NCBI GenBank assembly: GCA_947495775.1
Contig: CANMAQ010000004.1
Coordinates: 186,001-250,000, forward strand
DNA: 64,000 nt
Direction: 5' to 3'
Origin: Jejuia algarum
GTDB taxonomy: Bacteria > Bacteroidota > Bacteroidia > Flavobacteriales > Flavobacteriaceae
Below are positions 1 through 8,595 of the stretch, in pieces. Under the pieces are notes generated by a model. It saw only the letters and a list, made by a program, of their open reading frames with translations. It was not told the origin of the DNA and ran no database searches. Position numbers and translations under genes: made by a program. Numbering within the stretch: position 1 is the first letter of the stretch; each line of letters opens with the position of its first letter.

Positions 1-439
1 GTTCTACATAAAAGTTGAATTTAAATGCTTTTTGATACAGTATAATAACTTCATAAGACTGATTGTAAAATAATAGAAACATCCAAATTAAAATGGCTAT
101 TCTATGAGGTTTAAAAAGAGGAATATAAAGGGAGATTCCTCCAATAATAAGAAACACCAAAAAACGTGTATAAAAGTTAGAAAGCCAAGTGGTGTAAATT
201 TTTCTAGGCTCTAAACTAAACTGTTTTAAAAGGTAGTTTTTATTTCCAAAAAAAGAAAATATAATAATAAAGTTGACCCATAAAAGCAATGTGACGTACG
301 CTCCCCAAAGCGCTGTAGAATGTTTTTTAATAATAATTAGAGAGATGACAAGCTGTGCAATCATTGGAATGGTTTGCCCTAATCCATATAAAGACGCTAT
401 TTGAATACGATTTAGTAGTTTAGATCTTTTTAAAGACAT
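1..439 (-). CDS. Membrane protein, likely oligosaccharide flippase (N-terminal part, cut by window edge)
   Basis: An open frame runs from an ATG at 437-439 to the window edge with no stop, giving about 146 N-terminal residues. The fragment has hydrophobic segments near residues 16-35, 38-58, 88-104 and 109 onward, separated by short basic loops. This is the layout of Wzx/MATE-type polysaccharide exporters, which flip lipid-linked glycans across the inner membrane. It ends 2 bp before the GT2 gene that follows on the same strand, so the two are probably co-transcribed. The function rests on topology and on the glycan-locus context, because no diagnostic motif lies in the visible part. Another polytopic transporter remains possible. 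Confidence 0.6.
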   Translation of the reverse strand, partial: MSLKRSKLLNRIQIASLYGLGQTIPMIAQLVISLIIIKKHSTALWGAYVTLLLWVNFIIIFSFFGNKNYLLKQFSLEPRKIYTTWLSNFYTRFLVFLIIGGISLYIPLFKPHRIAILIWMFLLFYNQSYEVIILYQKAFKFNFYVE

Positions 440-441
440 TC

Positions 442-1188
442 TTATTTGGCTCTAAAAAGTTTAAATCTAAAGAACGTGTTTTTATGTAAAAAGTATTTTA
501 TAGAAACGCCTAATACTCCTAAACCGTAAGTGACACTTCTTGAAAAATTAATAGAAGAGGCTTCAGGGAAGTATTTCGTAGGGCAAGATACTTCACCTAT
601 TTCCATTCCTGCATAACACAGTTGACCTAACATTTGATTATCAAATACAAAGTCTTCCGAATTGTCTTGGTAGGAAATGGCTAATAATGCCTTTTTGCTA
701 AAAGCACGATACCCAGTATGATACTCCGATAGTTTTTGTCCCATTAATATATTTTGAAACAGTGTTAGCATCCTATTCGCTATATATTTATAGAGAGGCA
801 TACCCCCTTTTCGGGCACCTTTGTTTAAAATTCGTGATCCCAAAACGACGTCATATACGTTATTCGCAATAAGATAAACCATGGAAGGAATAAGCTTTGG
901 TGTATATTGATAGTCAGGATGTAGCATAATAACAATATCTGCTTCAAGTTCGAGTGCTTTGTTGTAACATGATTTTTGATTGCCACCATAACCTCTATTG
1001 GACTCGTGCGTTATGATGTGTTTAATACCTAAAGCATTGCCTACAGCTACAGTGTTGTCTGTGCTGAAATCGTCTGTAAGAATGACATCATCAACAATAT
1101 CAAAAGGAATCTCGTTGTAGGTTTGTTTTAGGGTAAGAGCGGCGTTGTATGCCGGTAATACAACTACTACTTTCTTTGTATTAATCAT
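442..1188 (-). CDS. Family 2 glycosyltransferase, polyprenyl-phosphate sugar transferase type
   Basis: This 248-residue protein has a GT-A fold start with VVVLPAYNAA near residues 7-16, the acidic motif TDDFSTDNT at 38-46 and HPDYQY at 90-95 in the place of the metal-binding DxD. This matches dolichol-phosphate mannosyltransferase-like GT2 enzymes, which load a sugar from a nucleotide donor onto a lipid phosphate or glycan. The usual two C-terminal membrane helices are absent; only a short hydrophobic stretch is present near residue 220. It could supply lipid-linked sugar to the GT-C enzymes nearby. It lies 2 bp upstream of the flippase gene and diverges from the GT87 gene. Family assignment is secure; the sugar is unknown. 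Confidence 0.9.
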   Translation of the reverse strand: MINTKKVVVVLPAYNAALTLKQTYNEIPFDIVDDVILTDDFSTDNTVAVGNALGIKHIITHESNRGYGGNQKSCYNKALELEADIVIMLHPDYQYTPKLIPSMVYLIANNVYDVVLGSRILNKGARKGGMPLYKYIANRMLTLFQNILMGQKLSEYHTGYRAFSKKALLAISYQDNSEDFVFDNQMLGQLCYAGMEIGEVSCPTKYFPEASSINFSRSVTYGLGVLGVSIKYFLHKNTFFRFKLFRAK

Positions 1189-1309
1189 CTATTAGTGTAT
1201 TGCTTTTTAAGAGCCTTGTTTTAGGGCAACAGTAAACGCCGTTAATATATTAAAAAGAATAGAATTGACATGTCATTATTTGTTCTAAATAAAGTTATTT
1301 TTGTGTGTC

Positions 1310-2914
1310 ATGCAAAACTATATCAAAGCAAACCGTACTCTTTTACTGTATTTACTGCCAACCTTAATACTCTGTCTTTACGTTTTGGTAGGATCATATA
1401 CTGCACCCTTACATGATTTTTCAAATAGTTATTTTTCGGCAAGATTATTACATGAAGGTATTGCCCCAGAAACTGTTATTTTTGATATACATGCCTTTAA
1501 TACGTATATATGGGATCTGGGCTATAAAAATGTTTTTGTAGATTTTTATGTAAATAGCCCTTTCACGTTAGCGGCCTTTTACCCTTTAGCGTATATAGAA
1601 AATCCTTATGTCGCAAAGTTTGTTTTTAATAGTTTCAGTATTATTTTTTTCTTAACGAGCCTCTATATACTGGCAAAATGGACATTGGCTCATGAAAAAT
1701 GGGTATTACTATGCATTCCTGTTTTATTTTATGTTCCCATTAGAAATCAAATTCTTTTTGGGCAATCTTATTTTTGTGTGCTTTTTTGCGTTGTAATGGG
1801 GTTTTATTTCTGGGAAAAGAAGAAGATGTTGGGGGGGAGTTTGTTTTTAGGCTTTGCAGCGTTATTTAAATTTTTCCCTGTTTTTTACGCCATTCCTTTG
1901 TTAGTTCAGAAGCGATGGAAACTTGTGATATTAAGTAGCGTGTCTGGACTTTGTATTATAGGTATAGGAATTTCTATCACAGGTTATCCATTATGGGAAT
2001 TGTATTTTACAGATATTTTACCTCATACATTTTTAAGTAAAACAACTACAGATTACAGGGTTAATTACCAATCGTTAGAAGTATTTTTTAAATATTTGTT
2101 TGTAGAAGATGCGTATTACAACCCTAGAGCATGGGTTGCGAATGAACGTATTTTTATAATTTTAAAAAGTCTGTTTAAAGCAATTGTTATAGGCAGTGCT
2201 ATTGCAATATCACTACAGAAAAGAAAGCATACCCCCATGTTGTTAGCCATATGGGTTACGGTATTGTTTTTAATACAAAGTAGAACAGCTACTTATGCTC
2301 AGATACTATGGGTTATACCACTCTTCGTAGTCTTGGCTCAGCCAAAAATGACTTTAGGCTATAAAATCTTAGGAATTGTATGTATTGTATGTATCTGTAA
2401 TTTCCCCTTTCATAAATTGCAAAGTATGCCACTGTATATTCAATTTTCGAGATTGTGGTTAGTACTTTTGTTTAGTATCTATTGTTACCGTGTAGTAAGT
2501 CGTACAATTTACCTTAAACCTATTATATTGATTTTAGTGCTTATGTTACCCACTATAGTTGTAGCATTAAAAGCGAGAACAGAAGATGGATCAACTTATG
2601 TTCTCTCTGAAAAAAAACATTTTATGATTTACGATTTTTTTAATCAAAATGGAAAGCTAGCCTATAAGACATTAGGAAAAAATGGTGATGAAATTAATGT
2701 AACAGCATATCCTGTGACGCGTTTTGATACCACATCTGTTGTTTTAAAAGACCATGACTTATATTTAAATGGACAATTAATACCAACAGCTACGGCGCTA
2801 AAGAAAAAGCCTGTATTAGTGGATAACTCAAAGATATATTTTTTAACAGATCACCGTTCTAGAAGAGCTGCTTTTACATTAAAATGTATTACCATTAATC
2901 ACAAAATAGACTAG
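1310..2914 (+). CDS. GT87-like polytopic glycosyltransferase (DUF2029 type)
   Basis: About 534 residues with around ten predicted membrane segments. The stretch GQSYF followed by a hydrophobic run and LFKFFPVFY (near residues 185-194) resembles the GQ-N and K-x2-P signatures of GT87/DUF2029 enzymes, which transfer sugars from polyprenyl phosphates on the outer face of the inner membrane. The last ~110 residues form a soluble tail with beta-rich character. I chose the ATG at 1310; a TTG three codons upstream is also in frame. The next gene starts 1 bp after the stop, so both are likely one transcript. A TAnnTTTG match at 1296-1303 lies too close to the start to trust. Substrate unknown. Confidence 0.75.
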   Translation: MQNYIKANRTLLLYLLPTLILCLYVLVGSYTAPLHDFSNSYFSARLLHEGIAPETVIFDIHAFNTYIWDLGYKNVFVDFYVNSPFTLAAFYPLAYIENPYVAKFVFNSFSIIFFLTSLYILAKWTLAHEKWVLLCIPVLFYVPIRNQILFGQSYFCVLFCVVMGFYFWEKKKMLGGSLFLGFAALFKFFPVFYAIPLLVQKRWKLVILSSVSGLCIIGIGISITGYPLWELYFTDILPHTFLSKTTTDYRVNYQSLEVFFKYLFVEDAYYNPRAWVANERIFIILKSLFKAIVIGSAIAISLQKRKHTPMLLAIWVTVLFLIQSRTATYAQILWVIPLFVVLAQPKMTLGYKILGIVCIVCICNFPFHKLQSMPLYIQFSRLWLVLLFSIYCYRVVSRTIYLKPIILILVLMLPTIVVALKARTEDGSTYVLSEKKHFMIYDFFNQNGKLAYKTLGKNGDEINVTAYPVTRFDTTSVVLKDHDLYLNGQLIPTATALKKKPVLVDNSKIYFLTDHRSRRAAFTLKCITINHKID

Positions 2915-2915
2915 T

Positions 2916-3737
2916 TTGATAAAACCGTTTATAAAATACCATATAAAGGACCGTTGGCAGCTGTGGAAACAAACCCAACAATTAAAAAAGACTAAAGAAG
3001 CCCCTGTATTAATTTTTACAATGGCTAAAGTAGGGTCTTCTAGTGTTTACCACTCCTTAAGGCATAGAATCGATATGCCTTGTTTTCACATACATAGCCT
3101 TAGTGAAATAGAAGCTTTAAATGCGAAGGCTCTATGTCAAAAAAATGGCGTTTATCCAGGAAGTAGAAGCCCTGTTTTTATATTGAATGCTTATTTTTTA
3201 GAAACGAACCACAAGTATAAAGTCATTTCGTTATTTCGAAATCCTATAGAACGTAATCTTTCTGCTTTTTTTGAAGCCTTTGAGATCCATATGGGGATGC
3301 CAGCCCATCGTTATAAAGGGAGCCTTCAAAACTTAGAAATGTCATTTTTTGATAAGTTAGACCATTCGTATTGTAAAGATTGGTTTGATAATCATTTTAG
3401 AACAGGTATTGGAGTAGATATTTATGCACATCCTTTCGATAAGACCAAAGGTTATGATACAATTTCTACAGATAAGGCCGATATTTTATTAGTTAAAAGC
3501 AGCCTTAATGATGCGTTAAAGGCTGATTTAGTGGGGGACTTTTGTAATGTAGATCAATTTTTTCTTAAAAATATGAATGTTACAGAAGCTAAGAAAAGTG
3601 CTAAATTATATGCTGCTTTTAAAGCACATATGCGTTTTTCGAAATCATATTTAGAAGATCAATTGGAATCACAATATACCAATCATTTTTTTACAACAGA
3701 AGAAAAGTTAGCCTTGTGTAAAAGGTGGATAAAATAA
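2916..3737 (+). CDS. Sulfotransferase-like capsular polysaccharide protein
   Basis: This 273-residue soluble protein has TMAKVGSSSV at residues 35-44, in the position of the 5'-phosphosulfate loop of sulfotransferases. FRNPIERNLS follows near 107-116, where Arg and Ser fit the 3'-phosphate binding motif for PAPS. A later WFDNHF...GIDVY-like segment recalls the putative capsular polysaccharide synthesis (NKWYS) family. The predicted role is sulfation of a glycan made by the neighbouring transferases. The only possible start is TTG at 2916, because an in-frame stop lies just upstream and the next Met is residue 36. It sits 1 bp behind the GT87 gene and converges with the CxxCH lipoprotein gene. 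Activity is inferred. Confidence 0.65.
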   Translation: MIKPFIKYHIKDRWQLWKQTQQLKKTKEAPVLIFTMAKVGSSSVYHSLRHRIDMPCFHIHSLSEIEALNAKALCQKNGVYPGSRSPVFILNAYFLETNHKYKVISLFRNPIERNLSAFFEAFEIHMGMPAHRYKGSLQNLEMSFFDKLDHSYCKDWFDNHFRTGIGVDIYAHPFDKTKGYDTISTDKADILLVKSSLNDALKADLVGDFCNVDQFFLKNMNVTEAKKSAKLYAAFKAHMRFSKSYLEDQLESQYTNHFFTTEEKLALCKRWIK

Positions 3738-3743
3738 GACGTC

Positions 3744-4913
3744 TCATTTTAGGTAGTTGACAGGACTTTTAAGAGTAGAAGATTCTCTAATACTTTCAGG
3801 AACTGCAATAACCTTATAAGGCGCCAGAATATCAATATTTTTTCTATGATATAGAGAATCCCCTAAAAATTTAAACTCCTCGTGAGTATGTGGGGTTAAG
3901 TGTTTTACTTTTTGTCTTACTTTTTCAGGAGGTAACCCCCATTCATTGGATAGTTGTTCTATAGAAGGTTCCATAAAGGTAATGTAGGTAAGCTCCATAT
4001 TGGTGTGCTGTCTTTTATTTATTATTAGAGAATCCTGCCAGATTTTAGCTTGATAGTCCTGTAGACGACTATTATAGGTAATTAATGAATCAAGAAAATT
4101 TTTAGGAGACATATAATGTGGTATTTCTTTTTGAACTCTAAAAAGAGGTTGTATCCCAGATTCATGGCACCACATACATTTACCAGGTTTACCTGCTCTT
4201 GTGACATTTAAATCTCCTGCACTTTTTAAATTTCCAATACTATCATAAAGCGCAAATCGAGATAACCCGTTTTCCATTAATTCTACACTTTCATATTCTA
4301 AAATTTTTTGCGTAAGTGTATCTATTTCAGAAGAAATAAAGGCTTTTTTATAACTCGTACCCGTTTTAGATGTTTTTATATTTCGATCTATTTTAGAAAT
4401 GCTACTGTTATTAATATATGCCGTTAATGTATCAAAATTGTAATTAGATTCTAAATCTTTTAAAGTTATAGGAACATCAACAATTTTGTAGTAATGAAGT
4501 GGACTGCCGATAGTAAGCGCCAAATACCTGCCAATATCAATATGGCCTTTTTTTTGGTATTCGTCAGAGGTTTTAATGGTTTTATTTAAGGCTTTTAAAT
4601 GCGTTATTGCTTTTTGGGAAAACCCTACATGGTCAACATCTAATAGAATGGTGTTTTTAGAGTAAGTAATACCGCTATAACTTGTATCTAAGGCTATTTT
4701 AGATCCTAAAAACGATAGCGCCCATTTTAATCCTGCCTTATGGAGTTCTAAGTTGTCGTTATTATAGGCTTTATTCCATTTTAAATTGATGAGGTTATTA
4801 GGTTCTGTTTCCCAAAATTTTAGTTTAGAACAAGAATGTAATAAGATGCATACTAAAGGAATAAGCAGCAAATGGAGGGTTTTAAATGGGTGTTTTATAT
4901 TCAGAAATTTCAT
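3744..4913 (-). CDS. Lipoprotein with a single CxxCH motif, function unknown
   Basis: 389 residues. A lipoprotein signal peptide ends in LLHSC with Cys28, so the mature protein should be anchored in a membrane after export. A single CMWCH at residues 246-250 is a c-type heme attachment motif, followed by a conserved-looking GIQPLF. I do not recognise the rest. No axial Met motif is obvious. Its first 32 bases overlap the end of the GT39-like gene upstream, which implies translational coupling. It is therefore part of the glycan operon, which is odd for a heme protein. It could instead be a thiol-based or zinc-binding periplasmic protein; CxxCH alone does not prove heme. Confidence 0.8.
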   Translation of the reverse strand: MKFLNIKHPFKTLHLLLIPLVCILLHSCSKLKFWETEPNNLINLKWNKAYNNDNLELHKAGLKWALSFLGSKIALDTSYSGITYSKNTILLDVDHVGFSQKAITHLKALNKTIKTSDEYQKKGHIDIGRYLALTIGSPLHYYKIVDVPITLKDLESNYNFDTLTAYINNSSISKIDRNIKTSKTGTSYKKAFISSEIDTLTQKILEYESVELMENGLSRFALYDSIGNLKSAGDLNVTRAGKPGKCMWCHESGIQPLFRVQKEIPHYMSPKNFLDSLITYNSRLQDYQAKIWQDSLIINKRQHTNMELTYITFMEPSIEQLSNEWGLPPEKVRQKVKHLTPHTHEEFKFLGDSLYHRKNIDILAPYKVIAVPESIRESSTLKSPVNYLK

Positions 4914-6420
4914 AAAGATAATGGTTGCCTTTTTTTAAGATACTGCCGTTAAATTGTTGAAGTAGTTTAATTTTAAGGGCGCTGTTAGGTAAAATACATT
5001 CTTTATTTTCATCGGTATCAAAAAAAGGTGCGTATGTTATAAAAATAATTGTTTTTTCCTCAGATTCAAGACGTAGTGTTTCAAGGGATTTTATAATATC
5101 TTTTCGTGGCGTTTTAAAATTTATGACTGATTTGTTAAAAATACAAAAACTTCCATAGTTATTTGTTTTTGTAAAGAATATTGGCTCTTCAATATAAGCA
5201 CTAAATGCGCTACCATTACAGGCTAAAGATGCTATAATGGTTTCGTTAGGAACATGCTTCTTAATATAATCTGCGGCTTGTTTAGATGTGGTAAATGGAT
5301 AAATAATATCCATCGTATAGGCATATATGCCAGACGAAAAATGTATGATGAGTACAGTATAAACAAAAAAGTGTCTTATTTTTTTATCCCTTATAGTGTC
5401 TCGTTGTATATTAGGAGATGTGTTGTGAAACCATAAACCAATACAAAAAAGCAAGTATAGAATGCCGTAATAACGAGCAGCATTGAGGTTTGTTATATAA
5501 AAAAATAAACCAGCGGCACAGATGCCTATGTAAATAAGTGCCTGTACCATTTTATTATTTTTAAACAAAAAGTAAGGCGAAGTAAGTGCTAATAAAGATA
5601 AAAGTCCTGCGATGGATTTACTGGTACTTACGATAAGGTTTTCATTCCAAAACGAATGCAGTGTAATATTAGGGATAAGGCATAAGGCTTTAAAAAAGGG
5701 CGCTATACTTTTAGGGATTTTTTGAAGCAGCGTAGAACCAGCATCGTTATCGAAAAACGTATTGTCACCTGGAGGTATAATTTGTAAGATGCTTAAGCCA
5801 GCTAAAGCACTAAAAATAAAGATGCCATAATAAGTTTGTGCATACTTAATTTTCTTCAAGGAAAATAACCTTTCCCATGTTAGAATGAGCATAATTGTTG
5901 AGGCTAATATTAAAAATACAGCGTGACTATTACAAGCTACACCTAAAAAAGTGGATATTGTTATGAACTTGAATATTCTTTTTGAATAAAAACTACAAGC
6001 TAAGAAAGTAAATAAGACACCAATACTATAATTTCTACTTAAAATATTATATTCAAAAAACATAAAATAACCGAATATAAACAATACTTTAAAAACCCAT
6101 GAAAAGGGTGCTTTTTTAAAAAAAATGCTTATACTTATAGTGCTTATGCTAATATGTAACAATTGCATGTAGAAAGGGTTAACAGTAAACCTTGTTATAT
6201 AATGCATTAATAGATTCCAAAGAATAGGGTGGCCATCGTAACGGGTGTTTGCGATAAGGTTTCTAAAAGAATGACTGTCTCTACCTAAGAGATAATGGTG
6301 CGCCTCATCGAGCCATAATTCATGATGGCAAATACCTATAAAACTTAGACTAAAAAAAAGAACGGTTAGGCTATACCTGAAAAAGGGGGATAAGGTGTAA
6401 GCGTTTGAGTTGGTCTCCAT
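4882..6420 (-). CDS. GT39-like (GT-C fold) membrane glycosyltransferase
   Basis: 512 residues with roughly ten membrane helices. LWLDEAHHYLL near residues 35-45 is the acidic first periplasmic loop typical of GT39/ArnT/PMT-like enzymes, in which the DE pair is catalytic. YDGHPILWNLLMHYI follows, another feature of this superfamily. A soluble C-terminal region of ~120 residues completes the protein. It should transfer a sugar from a polyprenyl-phosphate donor on the periplasmic side. It begins 1 bp after the radical SAM gene upstream and overlaps the CxxCH lipoprotein gene by 32 bp, so all are in one operon. The donor and acceptor cannot be read from the sequence. Confidence 0.75.
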   Translation of the reverse strand: METNSNAYTLSPFFRYSLTVLFFSLSFIGICHHELWLDEAHHYLLGRDSHSFRNLIANTRYDGHPILWNLLMHYITRFTVNPFYMQLLHISISTISISIFFKKAPFSWVFKVLFIFGYFMFFEYNILSRNYSIGVLFTFLACSFYSKRIFKFITISTFLGVACNSHAVFLILASTIMLILTWERLFSLKKIKYAQTYYGIFIFSALAGLSILQIIPPGDNTFFDNDAGSTLLQKIPKSIAPFFKALCLIPNITLHSFWNENLIVSTSKSIAGLLSLLALTSPYFLFKNNKMVQALIYIGICAAGLFFYITNLNAARYYGILYLLFCIGLWFHNTSPNIQRDTIRDKKIRHFFVYTVLIIHFSSGIYAYTMDIIYPFTTSKQAADYIKKHVPNETIIASLACNGSAFSAYIEEPIFFTKTNNYGSFCIFNKSVINFKTPRKDIIKSLETLRLESEEKTIIFITYAPFFDTDENKECILPNSALKIKLLQQFNGSILKKGNHYLYEISEYKTPI

Positions 6421-6421
6421 G

Positions 6422-7807
6422 TTACTTATGAACAGACATTAAGCCATGAGCTAAAATAGACTTTATTTTATGTTTAAATGCTTTCTTTAGATTTCTATCT
6501 TGTTGTTTTGTAATTTCCTTATGATAATTTACTTCGTTTACCACGCGTTTTACAGCATAATCATAAAATTTACGAGGATAGGTGCGTTTAAAATCAATAT
6601 CTCTATCTGTAGAGGTTTCCCAATTGGGCTGGACAGTAATTTTATCTTCGATGTCATCATATAGTGAAGTCCCTTTTATAGGGTAAGCCACTGTTATGGT
6701 GAAATGCGTAGGGTTAGCATCTTTTAAATACTGTATAGTGGTATCAATATCTTCGAGATCTTCTCCTGGATACCCTACCATGATAAAAGTTCCTGTTTCC
6801 ATGTCAAGCGCATTTGTTTTTTGAATGGCTTCTTTTACAACATCAACATCAACACGGCGGTCCATGGCATCTATTATTTTTTGTGAACCACTTTCTGCGC
6901 CAATCCAAATACGATAGCAGCCTGCTTCTTTTAAAAGCTGGAGTACATGGTCGTTTAAGCGTTCTGCTCTAGTAATGCATTCAAAAGGAATCACTGCATC
7001 TTGTTGTAACACTTCTTTATGAAAATCGGTTAACCATTTATGACTTACAGTAAACACATCATCTACAAACCATATGCTATCTGGTTGGTATGTTTTTTTT
7101 AAAAGTGCCAATTCTTCAGCGACTTGTTGGGCAGGTCTTCGGCGATAACTTTGCCCATAAACAGCTGTACTGCACCATTTACAAGTATAAGGACAGCCAC
7201 GTTGCGTACTTACGGTCATAGAACTTTGGCCGTGATTTTTTTTCCAAGTGTCTAAATAATGTTGCATATCTATAGCGCCTCTATTAGGTAATGGCAAAGC
7301 ATTTAACGCTTTCATTTTCACTCTGGGCGCCGTTTTATGAACGACATTATCTTTTAAGTATGCAATACCAGTAACAGCGGTAATGTCCTTTTTTGCGATA
7401 ATCGCATTGTATAATTCGAAAAATGTTTCCTCACCTTCTCCAAGTACCAGATACTCAGCGCCTGCTTGTAGGTAATTTTCACAGTTATAAGTCACATCAG
7501 GACCCCCTAAGGCAATTTTAGGAAAGCCATAATGCGGCTCTGTTTTTAAGATGCGAATAAGTTTAATAACATCTACTTTTGTCATTAAGTTGGCATAAAT
7601 AGCAACAATCTTAGGGGTTTTGCTAGCTATAAAATGCAGTTGTTTTTTTAAAGAACTAAATGTCGTATCAAACACATCATTTTTAATGTTTTTTTGTTTT
7701 AAGTATGCAGAAACATAGAGCAAGCCTAAAGGGGGATAGGGTTTCATGATCCGTTGTTCTTTAGGATCATCATTTAAGTAATAGGCATGTGTTAGAACGA
7801 TACTCAT
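6422..7807 (-). CDS. Cobalamin-binding-domain radical SAM protein (first of two)
   Basis: 461 residues. The N-terminal half is a Rossmann-like B12-binding-type domain (PYPPLG at 24-29, GGPDVTY at 101-107, VLGEGEETF at 121-129). The canonical DxHxxG cobalamin-ligand motif is absent, as is common in class B radical SAM proteins. The radical SAM core follows with CPYTCKWC, placing the cluster cysteines at 205, 209 and 212. Family members methylate unactivated carbons or catalyse ring chemistry. The start codon overlaps the stop of the methyltransferase gene as ATGA, and the GT39-like gene starts 1 bp after its stop. The substrate is unknown; the glycan or a lipid carrier is the contextual guess. 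Confidence 0.88.
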   Translation of the reverse strand: MSIVLTHAYYLNDDPKEQRIMKPYPPLGLLYVSAYLKQKNIKNDVFDTTFSSLKKQLHFIASKTPKIVAIYANLMTKVDVIKLIRILKTEPHYGFPKIALGGPDVTYNCENYLQAGAEYLVLGEGEETFFELYNAIIAKKDITAVTGIAYLKDNVVHKTAPRVKMKALNALPLPNRGAIDMQHYLDTWKKNHGQSSMTVSTQRGCPYTCKWCSTAVYGQSYRRRPAQQVAEELALLKKTYQPDSIWFVDDVFTVSHKWLTDFHKEVLQQDAVIPFECITRAERLNDHVLQLLKEAGCYRIWIGAESGSQKIIDAMDRRVDVDVVKEAIQKTNALDMETGTFIMVGYPGEDLEDIDTTIQYLKDANPTHFTITVAYPIKGTSLYDDIEDKITVQPNWETSTDRDIDFKRTYPRKFYDYAVKRVVNEVNYHKEITKQQDRNLKKAFKHKIKSILAHGLMSVHK

Positions 7808-8595
7808 AGTTTAGAAATAGAGATAATGTAATGGTCACTGTACTGGGCTAGAAAAGGAAGGCGATAGCATAAGCGCTCTAATCGTTTTAAGGCATTTAAA
7901 AGTGACAATTTATTTTTAAAAAAGGGATCCAGATAAGAGGGCGGGATACAAAACCCGATAGGACTTTTACGGTTGTATTTAAAATCTGCTTTACCAAATT
8001 GAATGATATCTTTGGGTGCGTAGTACCATGTTTTAACGCCAACACCGTCAACATTTGCAATAACAGAAGTCTTTGTACGGCGTCTAAAAGCTTGTTTTAG
8101 ATGCCCTTTTGCTATAAAATAAAGGCTTTCAAGAACACAGGCTTTAGGCATAATAACAGCGGCGATTTTGCCCTGCGGCTTTAGTTTTCGAGCCGCAGCG
8201 GCTAAAAAAAGTTTTAACTGTGCGGGTGAGAGACAGTTTAAGCCTCCAAAATTTGAAAATATAAGATCGAAAGATTCATCAAAAGAAGTCTGGTCTAGAG
8301 CATTGATATCTAGTCTTGAAAATGAGACTCGAGGGGAATTCGAGGTGTTTTTAGCGCTTGCAACAGCAACCATTTTAGGTGAAATATCAGTTGCAATAAC
8401 GTTATGACCCTTATCAGACAACCACAACGCATCATGACCCGTGCCACAGTTTATTTCTAAAATACGAAGAGGTTCGTCTTTTAAAATGTGTTTGGATAAA
8501 AAGTCGTAAACAAATGCCCTTTGTAATTTCCCAATAGGACTATTTGTAAAAATAGTATCATAAGCCGAAGCAGCGGTATCAAAACTTTCAGTCAT
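7804..8595 (-). CDS. Class I SAM-dependent methyltransferase
   Basis: About 263 residues from the ATG at 8595, which gives the natural N-terminus MTESFDTAASAYD. Longer starts at 8601 and 8628 exist. Motif I is LEINCGTGHDALWL near residues 46-59, followed by the acidic residue of strand 2 in ATDISPKM, the standard SAM pocket of class I methyltransferases. The C-terminal half contains a hydrophobic helix and a Pro-rich segment. The start overlaps the end of the upstream radical SAM gene by 8 bp and its stop overlaps the next radical SAM start as ATGA. It is thus sandwiched between two radical SAM genes, and the three products probably act on one molecule. Target unknown. Confidence 0.85.
   Translation of the reverse strand: MTESFDTAASAYDTIFTNSPIGKLQRAFVYDFLSKHILKDEPLRILEINCGTGHDALWLSDKGHNVIATDISPKMVAVASAKNTSNSPRVSFSRLDINALDQTSFDESFDLIFSNFGGLNCLSPAQLKLFLAAAARKLKPQGKIAAVIMPKACVLESLYFIAKGHLKQAFRRRTKTSVIANVDGVGVKTWYYAPKDIIQFGKADFKYNRKSPIGFCIPPSYLDPFFKNKLSLLNALKRLERLCYRLPFLAQYSDHYIISISKL

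Noticed and set aside
1296..1303. TAnnTTTG promoter match just before the GT87 gene
   Set aside because: It would place the transcription start at the start codon and lacks a -33 partner; such 8-mers are frequent in AT-rich DNA.
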